DNA of 64,000 bases from Neurospora intermedia (lineage: Eukaryota > Ascomycota > Sordariomycetes > Sordariales > Sordariaceae), in the NCBI GenBank assembly GCA_037102815.1, contig BTPP01000005.1, positions 992,001 to 1,056,000 on the forward strand. Reading direction: 5' to 3'. The position numbers and the translations under genes are program-made. Of the stretch, positions 13,133-25,220 are shown in pieces. The notes under the pieces are model-generated. The model made no database searches, was not told the DNA's origin, and was given only the letters and a program-made list of their open reading frames with translations. Numbering within the stretch: the first letter of the stretch is position 1; each line of letters opens with the position of its first letter.

Positions 13133-15585
13133 ATGACCGTCGTACACACTTTGACCCCTCAAGGGTCTTCCCATGGAATCGGTTCTGGACAGGCTCTTGA
13201 GGATAGGTTTGAGGTGCTCAAAGAGATTGGCGATGGAAGTTTCGGAAGTGTGGTGTTGGCCAGAGTCCGGAGTGCAGGTGCCACCGTTGCCCGCCGCGGT
13301 ACTGTCGTAAGTTCCCTGATTATTGTGCCATGACCTCGGGTTCAGTCTAACCCTTGTGTGCTCAACAGATTGCCATCAAGACAATGAAGAAAACATTCGA
13401 GTCGGTAGGACCGTGCATGGAACTCAGGGAAGTAGTCTTCTTGCGGACGCTTCCTGCACATCCCCATCTGGTGCCAGCGCTCGACATATTCCTGGATCCT
13501 TTCACCAAGAAGCTTCACATTGCCATGGAGTATATGGAAGGCAACCTCTATCAACTGATGAAGGCCAGGGACCACAAGTGTTTGGACAACTCGAGCGTGA
13601 AGAGCATCTTGTTCCAGATTATGAAGGGTCTCGAACACATTCACGCGCATCACTTTTTCCACAGAGATATCAAGCCCGAAAACATTCTAGTATCGACATC
13701 CTCACACATGGACGCCACGAACTCGTTCCGCCGTTATTCCGCGCTGATGAACCCTCCACCGACGCCGCCCACGTATACGGTAAAGATTGCTGACTTCGGC
13801 CTGGCCCGCGAGACGCATTCGAAACTCCCGTACACCACCTACGTCTCAACCCGATGGTATCGCGCCCCCGAGGTCCTCCTCCGGGCTGGTGAGTACTCGG
13901 CACCGGTTGATATCTGGGCCATCGGAGCCATGGCCGTCGAAATTGCTACGCTGAAGCCGTTGTTCCCGGGCGGAAATGAGGTCGATCAAGTGTGGAGAGT
14001 TTGCGAAATTATGGGAAGCCCCGGTAACTGGTACAACAAGGCCGGAGCCCGCGTCGGCGGCGGAGAATGGAGAGAAGGTACCCGGCTTGCTGGGAAGCTA
14101 GGTTTTTCGTTCCCCAAGATGGCGCCGCATTCCATGGACACCATCCTCCAAACCCCCCAGTGGCCGGCCTCGCTCGCCCACTTTGTGACGTGGTGCTTAA
14201 TGTGGGACCCCAAGAACCGACCGACGTCGACCCAGGCCCTCGCCCACGACTACTTCACCGACGCCGTTGACCCCTTGAGGCCCAAGTCCTCCGCTTCCCG
14301 GATCCTCGGCCGCAAACAATCGGATATCAGCCGCGGAAAGGACTCGGCCACGTCCACGCCCACGTCTTCGAAACCATCGTGGTTCAGGAAATCCCTGATC
14401 GGTCGTTCTGAGAGCAGCACCGAGGTCGCTACTGTGTCGACGACGCAAGAAAATGCAAAGGTGAACATTGCTCCCCGTCCATCACCCGTGCAGGTTGCAC
14501 CGGAAGTTCCCTCCCCGAAGCCCAGGCCAGCTGTTAGCAAGAGGACAACGTGGAATAACGGTCCATCGAATGCCGCTCCCATGCCGATTCTTCCCACCAT
14601 CCGCCCAATCACACCCTTGTCTGACGCAGTGACCGCACAGGCAAGCAGCAGAACACCTTCATACAACGATGCTTACGTAAATGGAACGCAAAGGAGTGCC
14701 GCCGACGAAAACAAGGCCACGAAGAAGATTGGCCGTCAGCTATCCGTCGCATCTGCCACAAATCACTATGCCGAGATCCATCGCCAGCAGGCCGAACGAG
14801 CGCTAAATGGACAAACTGGTCTTGCCTCGCCCACGAGCGGGACGAAGGAGAGCTTCTTTTCGCACCTCAGGAAGCGAGCGAGAAGGTTCTCCGGAAGGCA
14901 CCAGACACCAATGTCTCCCGCTTATGACGACGTCGAAACCCAACCTCACGGCGTAGGCTGTGGACCTTGGGGAAGTAACCGATCTTCCATGGTCATCGAC
15001 AGCCCGCCACCGGCCCCCGTCCCCAAAGATACGCTCGAATCTCTCGAAAAGACGTTGAGAGATCCCCAACCCGTTGCCGAAGTTCCGCCGATGCCACCAG
15101 CGCACCGAGCGCCCCAACACAGTACACTCAAGAGACACCATTCGCTGCCGCATCATACACCAAGGTCGGTAGATAACCCGTTGATGGGTGCTCGGGGATC
15201 CGGGCCAGTTTCAAGCAGGACGCGGAGGCAACAAGCTGCTCAGGGTGTAAATCAATATGATGCCCCCGATGAAGAGGACGAGCTACTTGACGAGGCCCTC
15301 ACATCAACCCGGAAGGCTATCAAGCGTCTCGAGAAGGATACAAAACATCTCAGACAATCGGCTAGTAATTTAGGGCTCATGAACCCTTACCCAACCCCAT
15401 CACCGTCAGCCAGCGGCCAAAACATCTTCTTTGCTGATCACGGGAAAGAAGCTCTGACTCCTCAATCCCTGGAACCAAAGAAAAGGTCGTCAGAATACAA
15501 GTGGCCCACGCCTCCCTACAATGATGAGGGTGACTGGGCAGCGTCGGCATCAGCCAGTATCTGGGCGGCAGGGAGCCGTATCTAG
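13133..15585 (+). CDS. ime-2: IME2-type serine/threonine protein kinase (RCK/MAK family)
   Basis: There are two exons, 13133-13306 and 13369-15585, separated by a 62-bp intron (GTAAGT, CTAAC branch, CAACAG) in phase 0; the product is 796 aa. The kinase domain covers about residues 26-310: glycine loop IGDGSFGSV at 32-40, AIK lysine at 62, catalytic HRDIKPEN, DFGLARE, and activation loop YTTYVSTRWYRAPE with the TxY pair typical of the CDK/MAPK-related RCK family. The C-terminal 480 residues are disordered and rich in Ser, Pro and basic residues, as in fungal Ime2 homologues. In N. crassa, IME-2 is reported to restrain female (protoperithecial) development rather than drive meiosis as in yeast. 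The start is the first ATG in phase with the glycine loop; a four-codon upstream frame lies 170 bp before it. Confidence 0.95.
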
Positions 15586-16778
15586 CTAGATACAGTTTCT
15601 TCTTTCGACGTGTTTTGGATTGACGGTGGGCGCGGGCGGTCTTTTGCGGATCTCGGGAAAAGAAAATGAGGGGGTTTTCCTTTTTGGGTGGTGTTTACGT
15701 GGAATGGTGTTCTGGGTGTTCTTTCGGTATGGCATCATTACCATGTTCTTATCGGTATCTGGGCTTTGTTTTGGGTCTTCCCTATGTTCCCTCTCAGGAG
15801 ACGACGGGCTACTGCTTTGATATTGCAGTTGCTGGTATCACTTTTTGCTCCTCTTTTTCTTGTTTCATTTTTTATCTTCATACCCCCCCACGTTTATTTT
15901 TTATCTTTCGCTGCTTCTGCATGCATCTTACATATCTCTCGCACGCACATGCACACATATATGGGGATCTTGTAGCAGAAGCTGGTTCTTTCTACACAAC
16001 AAAAACTATGTGGTGGTTGTTGAATGGACATCTATCTGTTTCTAATTTTTGTGTCGAATACCCCTCCTGGAGGAAGAAAAAAGTCTGGCGTGTGTGTGTC
16101 GTCGGCCTTACCAATCTCAAAACCTATATTGGGCCTTTTAATACCACCTTTCTGCGCATATATTACTATGGTTCTATCTTGTGTGCGCACATCGATTTCT
16201 GTCTTCCTTGTCTTTGTCATTGGAAATACCCCCCCTAACAACCGTTTATAGAGATTTGGAGCTGTCTTAAGTTATATATTCGTTTGGAACTACAGGCGGA
16301 GCTGTGGAGCGCGTTTCTGGTCGGGCAAATAATCGGTCGTCTGCGCGATGGAAGACAAAGACATTTTCATGGCGGCTGGTCCCTCTCAGTCAACACATCT
16401 GCCAGAAGAGAATGGGAATCGTGAGGAAGGATTAGAGCGCGGATAGGAGGAGGAGGAGGAGGAGGGGGCTGGAGAGCATGATGCACAGGAGGGCTTTGGT
16501 TGATGTAGGGCGCGGGTTTGGGATTCTAGACATTGGGAAGATAAGAAGAAGGAGAGGAGAAGAAAGATGTTTCCTATGTTAGTCTTATTTTTAAACTATT
16601 GGTTATCTTGTCTATATAAATATGCGCCCAGGCTGTCAACTTTTACTCGTTTTCACACCTTCGACATGTTGTCTCTGCGTTCCGTGTGACATTGTTCGTT
16701 CGAAGTGGACACTCATGCATGCACGTGCCTATGTAAGCTCTAGTTCTTTTCTAATGCTTCATCCAATAACAACCATTC
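15586..16778. other. Intergenic: ime-2 3' side, no gene seen
   Basis: This is T-rich DNA that likely includes the ime-2 3' UTR. A short GGAGGAGGA tract lies near 16,446-16,465. No reading frame resembles a known protein. Confidence 0.5.
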
Positions 16779-16860
16779 GGCGTGGTGGCAGAGTGGTCTA
16801 ATGCGCAAGACTAGAAATCTTGTTCCTTCGGGAGCGTCTGTTCGAATCAGGCCCACGTCG
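16779..16860 (+). tRNA. tRNA-Ser (anticodon AGA)
   Basis: The 82-nt gene folds as a class II tRNA. The acceptor strands are GGCGTGG and CCACGTC with discriminator G. The anticodon stem is CAAGA/TCTTG around loop CTAGAAA, giving anticodon AGA. A long variable arm closes with TTCG, and the T-arm is GTCTG-TTCGAAT-CAGGC. The long variable arm supports serine. No intron is present. Confidence 0.96.
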
Positions 16861-19373
16861 CACGATGACCATCAAAACTTCTTTTTGTACTTTTCTTTTG
16901 GTGGTTTCCATATCCCTTCTATTTTCAAATGGTTTTTTTTTTTCTTTGGTTGTCTTTTTTCTCGTCTCCTTTCCACTGAACGGATAACTCACACCGACAT
17001 GTATCCGCATCCACATATCGTCCACATTATCTGTACAGTATGCATAATGCGCCTACATCCTTCTGCCATGCTTTTACCGTGCTGTACTTGTTTTTCCCTT
17101 TTCTTTTTTCTTATCCCCGCGCTTGCTCCGTACCGTCCCCCGTAAACTGCTCTCATACCCCTTTCCGTTTCCGCGCTGTTGGTCTGCTTGCCGATAACCG
17201 AGATGGGGGGGAGTGCGTGGCCCTTCTTTACCATGAAGAAGGGGATGAGACAGATCAGAGACAGACAGCCTGCAACTCAACTTACAGATGTCTATCTGAA
17301 CTGAGACTCCTCGGGAGTTCCGAGACATCGATGCAAGCAATCTGATCTTGAATGGAGAGTCTACCTATCCACCACGGCTTGCTTGCTTGGTCGATGAACA
17401 TTTGGTGATTTATGGGTTTTGCTGGCGGATGTCGATGGATTTGATGGAAAAAGGAGGCGAGACCGTGTCTTTGTACTACGGTCATCTGTCAAGCTGAGCT
17501 GCTGAGGCTTTGGATTGTGGACGTCGAGGGTAAGTGGAACGACGACGTAGATAGGCCTATATGTGCTTCGTTCTTTCTCTCGAGTGCGACCACGACAGAT
17601 AGTACCGAGTTGAGTCTGTTGAATCCCAAATCATCTGCTGGTTAATGCATCCAGTCTACGAGATGGACGCGCACACAGCTGACGCAGTCCTGTTCTTGGC
17701 AACGTCGTAGACACTTCAATCAGCCCCACCATCACAATTTCTTCGCAGTATTATGGCGTTTCGCCGGTTACTCAGATTCGAAGCCATGTCTTGTTGCTGT
17801 TGGTTATTTCTGCTACGTATGTAGTAGAGCCAAGCGCCCAAGGTGAAGCAAGGTGAGGAGGAGGGGAGGATTTGATTCCAAATGAGACCCCTGTCATCCC
17901 CCACTGTGAGGCTGCATAGTCTCCCGTCCCGCCCTACCGCCCATGTCGCCGAACGGTTTTACGGGGCCTCACATCCACTGTCAAGCCATTCATTGTCAGC
18001 ACTCAGCAGACCACCACGTCTTCGTTGCATGATTGTACGTCCGTACATTGCGGCCACAAGATTGAAGCCATTCATCATCAGCAGCCAAACACATCAGCCA
18101 TCGATCTGGCTGATTTCCCCACGCAATCACCTACCTAGGTACAGACAGGACTGGACCATTTTTGCGTGATACCAAGAATATCTAAGCAGGCAGCAGCTTT
18201 TACGAGCCAAGAAAGTTCGTTGACATCGCAACCACACAAAACACTATCATTCGGCATTCTCGACCCCACGTCTACCTATATTTTTGGGCATTGCAACACA
18301 GCACAGTTCTGATCGACGACTGGACGGTATTGTTCAATTGAAGAGGGAAAACGCTGTACCGTACGTCATCCCGCTGCGTGGCTCAACAGATCTCCCTGCT
18401 TCGGACGGGTCCTGACAGTTTGACGGCAACGGCAACGGTGAAGAAGAAGAAAAAGAAGAAGAAGAAGCAAGGGAGGAAGAAAGACTCCACGTCATTGGAG
18501 CGCGCGCGGAAAGAAAGAAGAAGTACGGGAAGCAAATCATTCAATCACGTTCTCGAATTCGGGGGCCACTCCTCTCAAGAGTCTTCTCGAAAAGCATCCC
18601 CCGTTGGCTTCCGCCCTGTGAAAAAGAGGCTCAGCCCGCCGCCCCGCCAAGCATCCCCGTCACGGCCCTATTTCAGTTGGTTCGGCTGCGGGCTAGCAGA
18701 GCAGTGCCTCGAGAACCTTGCAGCAGTGCAGTGCGAGGCGAAGGTGTGGAAACATTCAGGGAACTGGAACTCAATTGTGGGATTTTGAGTTTAGGGCTGT
18801 TGCTGCGCCCTTGTTCCCTTCCATCATCATCATCTTTGACTTTTGTTTCTTTTGCGCAAACCTCGGTGATTCGGGCAATCATTATCTTCTTACCTATCTT
18901 TCCCGTTCCACTCACCTGGGGTTGGTTGGATCTTCCCTCTCTCCGGGTTTACGCTTCGAAAGTCGAGCGGCTGTCACCGTTGCATTTTGTGTCACCATAC
19001 CGTATACCTACTACGCCCTTCCTTTCTTTGTTGGAGTTGGACCGTCGAAGAGTTGTGTGCGGAGAGACTTACGTCCGGGGTTCTTTTGCGCTTGCGAATC
19101 GAGTTCCAACAAGTCGTCAACATAGCCCCCACGCTTCTTGTACGAGTGGGCAGATTCATTTTCCTTCTCCTGTGCTCGGACTGGCTCAGAGTCTCTCTCT
19201 ATGCCGTTGTCTGAAGGCTGTGTGGGTTTGCACTCTGCAAGTTGATAGCGGAGGTTCAGGAACCCAACGTCGCACACACCAAAAGCAAACGAGTAGAACA
19301 AAGTACGATCATATAACACGAACTTTACGCTGAGAGTTAGGGATAGGGGTAGAAGAGGCAGAACGTCGTCACC
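16861..19373. other. Intergenic region between tRNA-Ser and the HSP70-like gene
   Basis: This is 2.5 kb without a supportable gene. A T-run follows the tRNA, as expected for Pol III termination. A GAA/AAG triplet tract lies at 18440-18467. A TACCTAGGTA palindrome lies at 18133-18142. The last several hundred bases probably hold the promoter and leader of the HSP70-like gene. Confidence 0.5.
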
Positions 19374-21752
19374 ATGAGCTTTAATCTGCCCATACTCCCG
19401 CCAACCTCTCCAACAAGTCAGAGAAACAGAGATAGTAGGAATTACTTTACAAACAGCTATAGCCCCCCAGCTTCAACCGAGGCTATCAATGGCCCGGTGA
19501 GGCAGCGGACAAAGGAGTTGGCTCTTATCAGTGATCGGCTGATTGTTGGCGTTGACTTTGGCACTACTTTCTCTGGGTACGTCCATTGTTTTTTTTTTCT
19601 TTTCTTTTCTTACTCATCGCCTAACTGGACTTTGCCAGCGGGCAGCTGCAGAAATCGTTACGCAGCAACATCTGTGTGACTTGGGGGCGGTCCCAACAAA
19701 ACGTTGACCAGGGATTTAGCTTTCATTGCTTGCGTGTCCCATTTTCCCTCTTTGCCTAAGCTCCAAGAGACCCAAACCAAACCATACTAACACCTAGTTC
19801 ATTAGTGTTGCTGCCGTATACACAGGAACGCCAGATGATGTAGAAATTATCAAGACCTGGCCGGGCGGGAACGGCATCACGTCCGACAAGGTCCCTACCG
19901 AGCTTTCCTATGCGGCCGTCCCACCCAATGCGCCGCCAGGCATCGCGCCAACCGTGAAATGGGGCTTCCAGTTCCGGCCGGAAGAGTCGCGGATACGCTG
20001 CGTCAAGCTCTTCCTCGACCGGTCCCAGAAGCTGCCCTTCTACGTGAACCCCAAGGAGACAGCCACGCAGCTAAAGAACAACAGGAAGACGGTGGTTGAC
20101 GCCGTGAGCGACTACCTCACGCAGATCTACAAGCACACCATGGACACGCTAACACGGCGGTATGGCGAGTCGTTCATGGCGTCGACAAAGGTCGACTTTG
20201 TCCTGACGTGCCCGGCTGTGTGGTCGGATGCGGCCAAGAACGCGACCCTCCAAGCGGCGGAGAGGGCCGGGATGGGTGCCCAGTCGCAGATTCAGATGAT
20301 TAGTGAGCCCGAGGCGGCGGCAGTGTATACCCTGAAAGCTATACAGCCTAACCACTTGAAGATTGGAGATAACTTTATTGTTTGTGATGGCGGTGGTGGT
20401 ACTGTTGAGTGGGTTTCCTCCTTTTAAGCCTGTTGAAATTGGGTTGCAGAAGCGGTATACTGACCAGACTCCATCCAGTTTGATCGCGTACAAGATCGTT
20501 TCACTAGGGCCGATCAGAGTCGAGGAGTCTGCTGTCGGCACAGGTGGGCTTTGCGGAAGTGCTTTTCTCAACTACAGGTTTGAGGAGCACGTCAAGAACC
20601 GGTTGGGGGCTAGCCGGTTCGAGGAGGTGAAAACCAAGAAGGGCAAGTCGTGGCAGATGGCGCTCAAGTATTTTGAGGAGTTCGTCAAGCGCAACTTTAA
20701 CGAGGATGAGCATCAGGAGATCAACGTCCCGTAAGTTTTTCCCCGACAGAGTCCGTCTGCCCTGGAGTGAGAAGTCCGATATTGACAAGACTGACCCACA
20801 AGATTCCCCGGTCTCCCCGATGACGAAGAAATCGGCCTCGACTGTGGTTTCCTCATGATGACCGCGGCCCAAGTCAAAGACATCTTCGACCCCGTCGTCA
20901 AGGAGGTCTGCGACCTCGTCCAGGGGCAAGTCGACAATCTGCGCGCCAAGGGTCAGACCGTCTCGGGCATCATTCTGGTTGGCGGCTTCGGCCAGAGCGA
21001 CTACCTCTACCGCACGCTCAAGGGGCACTTCACCAGCACGGCGGCCCCTCCGCCCTACACCCCCACGCCCACACAGCAAAGCACGCTGGCCGCGGCCTTG
21101 GGGAGTAACTCGATCGAGGTGATGCAGCCTGTCTATGCCTGGACGGCCGTGGTGCGCGGCGCGGTCCTGCGCGGACTGGAGGGTAACATGGTCATCTCGC
21201 GCAAGGCGCGGATGCATTACGGGACGTCGTACGCGACGGTATATGATGAGGAGAAACACAGCGTTACGGAGCGGTATTGGAGTCCGTTGTGGGAGAGGTG
21301 GATGGTTAGTGATCGGATGCAGTGGCATATTGCCAAGGTGCGTTTTTTTTTTGTCTCCGTTAACTATCTCGGTTTTTCTTTCCCTAACAAGTACTGACCT
21401 AACCAAAAAAAAAATCAAGGGCGAAACCATATCCCCCCAAAACCCCATAGCCTTTCACTACACGCGCAACTTCCGGCCCGGCCAGTCGCTCGTGGTCACG
21501 GACGACTTAATCGCGTGCGAGGCAGACGAGCCGCCCAAGTCGTACACGCGAGACTTGATCAAGGTGTGCACGCTGACGACGGACTTGTCTGCTGTCCCGA
21601 GGAGCCTGTTTACTAGACTCACGACGACGAAAGGGGTGGAGTTTGATAACCTTGACTTTACGCTCGAGATGATCGTTGATAGTGCGGGCTTGGGGTTCGA
21701 GCTCAAGGTTGATGGGGTTAGGTATGGGAGGGTTGATGCTGAGTTTTATTAG
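19374..21752 (+). CDS. HSP70-family (HSPA12-like) ATPase
   Basis: There are five exons: 19374-19576, 19806-20408, 20479-20730, 20803-21337 and 21420-21752. The introns are 229, 70, 72 and 82 bp, and the product is 641 aa. All junctions keep phase and restore family motifs: phosphate-1 loop VGVDFGTTFSG (about 58-68), phosphate-2 loop CDGGGGTVDLIAY split by intron 2, and adenosine motif ILVGGFGQSDYL near 410. The C-terminal substrate-binding part is short and unlike canonical HSP70, and there is no EEVD tail. This places it among the divergent cytosolic HSPA12-like proteins that are numerous in filamentous fungi; their clients are unknown. The N-terminal 50 residues (Ser/Pro/Asn-rich) have no match I recognise. 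Its 3' end converges with the riboside kinase gene 265 bp away. Confidence 0.9.
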
Positions 21753-22017
21753 GTGAGGTGGAAGTGGTTGTTTGGGTGGCTGGTCTGTCGCTCTATGGCA
21801 TGGAAAGAAAGGAGGTCAAAGAAAGGGGGTATTTGCGGAGGAGGGGAATCTGGGTCATGCTGGTACTACCAGGGGACATTTCACGTGGATGACATACATG
21901 TGCATATCGTACATACTGGCATCAACGTTTGACGGATGAGAAAGTGAATGCCTTTGTAAAAGGTCCCCATCAACAGCATTCATCTCAACGATAAGTGCAT
22001 TGCTACTGATTCTCTAA

Positions 22018-23314
22018 TCATTCCTTCTGCTGCTGCTGATGCTGCTCCTGCGCCTCCTTAATCAACAACTCCCGCGCATTCCTCTCCCTCTGCGCCGCCG
22101 CCCACTTCTTGTTCATCGCAAAACTATTCAGCGCAATCGCCTCTTCCTCCTCCTTTTCCTTCTCCCCATCCTTCTGCTGCCCTTCCTCCTTCTTATCCTC
22201 GTGCCCCAAAACCAACCTCTCCAACTCCCTCATGATACTCTCCACCGCCCACTCCAACGTCTCCCCAAAGTCCCTGTCCATCTTGGTTTCACCTTCCTTC
22301 TGGTTAACCAAAACTCCCAACCTCTTGCTCACCTCCTCCGCCTTCACTTTACCGCCCTCCACATCCCCTCCCTCAAACATCCACTCATGCGCCCGCACGT
22401 ACTCAGGCCAAACAATCTTCTCCACGTAGCCCGGCGGGTCTTTCCAGAATCCTTCGAGGGTTACGTACCCGTCTCTTGCCTCGCGGCGCTGTAGGGCTTT
22501 GGCTTTGGACACCAGCAAAAAGAGCTTGATGTCCATTTGGGAGAGTAAAGTGGCAGGAAGGAGGGGAGGCGGGGAGTAGAGGAGGAAACCGTCTATGATG
22601 CAGATTTTGAGGGGTTGTTGTTGTTGAGAGGATAAGTGGAGGACACGATGGCCGGGGGAAGAAGGTTGTAGCCAGTCAGCCACGCGGGCTTTGATTTTGT
22701 TGATGAAGTCCGTGGTGATGGGGCAAGGGCCGACCGAGTTGAGGTCTTCTTTGGAGTCGAGGGTGGGCTGTTTCGGACTGTTGCTTAGCGACTTTGACTT
22801 GGCAGTGGTGATGGTCTTACCAGGCCCTTCTGGACTGGGCGGCGCCGCTTTGTTGACTGCTGCTGATGATGACGATGGAGGAGGGTAATAACTACTACTA
22901 CTACTAGTAGTACTACTACTACTACCGTGGGTGTGTCTCCGGGAAAGAAAGGGTCTGGTAAGATTCATGGTACTACTAACTGGTAACTCGCCCGTGGCGC
23001 GAATGTGCTCGAGGGCCGCCGTCATGTCGGGTATCGAGAGGGCTTCGGGACAGTCCCAGTTTGTGAGGCCATCTTTCATAGGAATTCTTTTCATTTGAGA
23101 CGCACATAATGGTGGTTAGAGACTATTTCTCGAGTGAGATGAGATTAGGAGGAGGTAAGGGAGCTTACTCGGACTCGGGCTTGTAGAAATCATCTTCGTG
23201 TAGGATGAAGGTATTGGGAAAGATATCGCGGAGAAGTCGAGCCAATGTCGTCTTGCCGCTCGAGGAACATCCGCTGATTCCGATGACGACGGCTTTCTGG
23301 TTTGGGTCCAACAT
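22018..23314 (-). CDS. Nicotinamide riboside kinase (NRK1-like)
   Basis: There are two exons, 23314-23169 and 23086-22018. The 82-bp intron has donor GTAAGC and branch CTAAC, and the product is 404 aa. The P-loop ISGCSSSGKT is at residues 13-22. The substrate loop DDFYKPESEIP spans the splice junction, followed by LTNWDCPEAL, a family signature. Later come the core strand CIIDGFLLY and the lid-like RREARDGYVTLEGFWKDPPGY. The enzyme phosphorylates nicotinamide riboside to NMN in NAD salvage. Yeast Nrk1 is about 240 aa; the extra length here is a Ser/Pro-rich insert (about 95-175) and a charged Gln-rich tail. Both additions look disordered. It diverges from the PTH2 gene. Confidence 0.9.
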
Positions 23315-24035
23315 GGTGATAGAGTTCGAGGTGTTGAGGTGTAGTTGAGCTCCAGTTTGACCCCGCGATGTTATGTCATGGAGAGGAAGTCTATTTGAGT
23401 ATGGAAATAAGAAAAAAGAATAAGAAATAAAAAGAAGACTACGTAGGAGTGTTTTCTAAAAGTGTAAGCGTCAAAGAAGTGGTTCAGTTCAGAATCCTTG
23501 GGCGAGGTGCTCACAACTGAACCAACGTTGGGTTGTTGCCATTGGTGGTTTCCTTGAAAGCAACCAAAACGGTACGTACCTCCCCGCGTATAAGCCAGGG
23601 GTTAGTGTAGGGGATCGCCTGCCTGCCGGAACCAACCAAAGCGATAAGGCTTGTTGACACTGCTCTCCATCCATATCGTTCTAGGCGCCTTCTAGCACAT
23701 TGACCCCCCTGTGGGATTTTCCATTCCGCTGGCTTCTTCCTGCTGCCCGCCCTGGCTGTCAACAACCCATGCACGTCATCCCCCTTCTTCCTTCAACTCG
23801 AACAGCAGGAGCAGCACTCCGAGTCCGTCTAGATTTTCCAAGACAACACCGAGCTTCCGTCAGTGTCACAAAGAATCCATTCGCTTTCTCGACCGCCACA
23901 ACAACTACTACCAGCATCACAGACTCCAGACCGCGACTACTAGTAGTTCATCAAGCACCGCCGTATCAACATCACCGCCGACCCTTCACCACCAAAACAA
24001 CAGAAATCACCACCGCCCTCACAACAACCGCCACA
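23315..24035. promoter_or_regulatory. Divergent promoter region, NRK1-like and PTH2
   Basis: These 721 bp lie between two divergent start codons. The PTH2 side is CA-rich and stays open in the PTH2 frame back to about 23,700. I see no other gene. Confidence 0.5.
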
Positions 24036-24843
24036 ATGTCCGACATTCCAAACGCCATGCCCTCCATGGTCATCCTCTCGACCTCCATGATCTCCCTCAT
24101 CACCGGCTTCGTGCTCGGCGTCTACGCCATCCGCGGCTACCTGATCCCGCCCGAGCTGAAGGAGGAGCGGCGCCGCAACTTTCAGGACCCCGTCGAGAGC
24201 GAGGAGTCCGAGGTGGACGAGGACGATTACATATTAGACCACGCGCCCAACTGGGCCAACGGGCTCGAGGCCGATCAGCGCCAGGGCTTGCGCGCGCGCG
24301 GTGCTGCTGCCGCTGAAGAGAAGAAAAAGAAGAAGAAGCAGGAGAAGGCGGCGCCCAAGTTGGGACTGGATCCGACTGAGGAGTGCAAGTTGGTGTTGGT
24401 TGTGAGGACGGATTTGGGCATGACCAAGGGTATGTTAATTTGTTTCTTATTTCTCTTTTCTAACTCGTCCCTTAACCTTCGGTTTATTGACGTGTTGCTG
24501 TGGTGGAAAACGAACAGGCAAAATCGCAGCCCAATGCTCCCACGCCACCCTCGCCTGCTACAAGCGCCTTTTCTCTGCCGCCCAGCTCGAGCCCCTGTCG
24601 CTGTCGGCTCGCCTGCTCCGTCAGTGGGAGCGCAACGGCCAGGCCAAGATCGCCGTGCAGACCAAGACCGAGGATGAGATGCTGGAGCTGATGGCCAAGG
24701 CGCGCAGCTTGGGCGTCACTGCTGAGGTGATTCAGGATGCTGGCCGTACGCAGATTGCCTCTGGGTCCAGGACTGTGCTGGGCGTTGGTCCGGCGCCTAA
24801 GAGCTTGGTTGATGAGATCACTGGTCACTTGAAGTTGCTGTAG
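24036..24843 (+). CDS. Peptidyl-tRNA hydrolase 2 (PTH2/Bit1 family)
   Basis: There are two exons, 24036-24429 and 24518-24843, with an 88-bp intron; the product is 239 aa. The N-terminus has a hydrophobic segment (MVILSTSMISLITGFVLGVYAI, about residues 10-31) that fits a membrane anchor, then an acidic and Lys-rich linker. The C-terminal 115 residues are the catalytic domain: CKLVLVVRTDLGMTKGKIAAQCSHAT, QIASGSRTVLGVGP and the end VDEITGHLKLL. The enzyme frees tRNA from prematurely released peptidyl-tRNA; the animal homologue Bit1 sits at the mitochondrial outer membrane. I chose ATG 24036 (context CCACAATG). An in-frame ATG at 23769 would add 89 basic, Ser/Thr-rich residues. Confidence 0.94.
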
Positions 24844-25220
24844 AGGGGGAAGAGTTTGTAGCGGGGAGAGGATGGAGAAAGTGTGTTATGTTGACGGTAG
24901 CATGAACTTAGATAAAAAGAGAAGGACGAGGAGCACGAAAAATGGCGTAAGGGGGACGGTATAAAAGCATCATTGGGCTTAGAGAGCGATACGGTCAGGT
25001 AAAGACTTTGATGCATGTATGGCGCAGGTTTTGATCTTTACTCCTGAATAGATTACCAAACAAAAAGATGAGTCTCCACGTACACACAAGCATTTCAAGT
25101 GAACAAATAGATCATCAGCACAGCATCCGGTCGACTGACCGTCTTTGGTTTCATTAAGTGACTGATTCTGGGTATCATCATGTGCTCTGTTCTTCCACCA
25201 CTCCCACCAATTTTCATTTT
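24844..25220. other. Convergent 3' spacer, PTH2 and UTP7
   Basis: These 377 bp lie between two stop codons and should carry both 3' UTRs. There is no gene. Confidence 0.6.

Noticed and set aside
942-17245. TACCATGAAGAAGGG shared near 942 and 17,230
   Set aside because: The shared string is only about 15 bases with no flanking similarity or repeat ends, so chance is sufficient.
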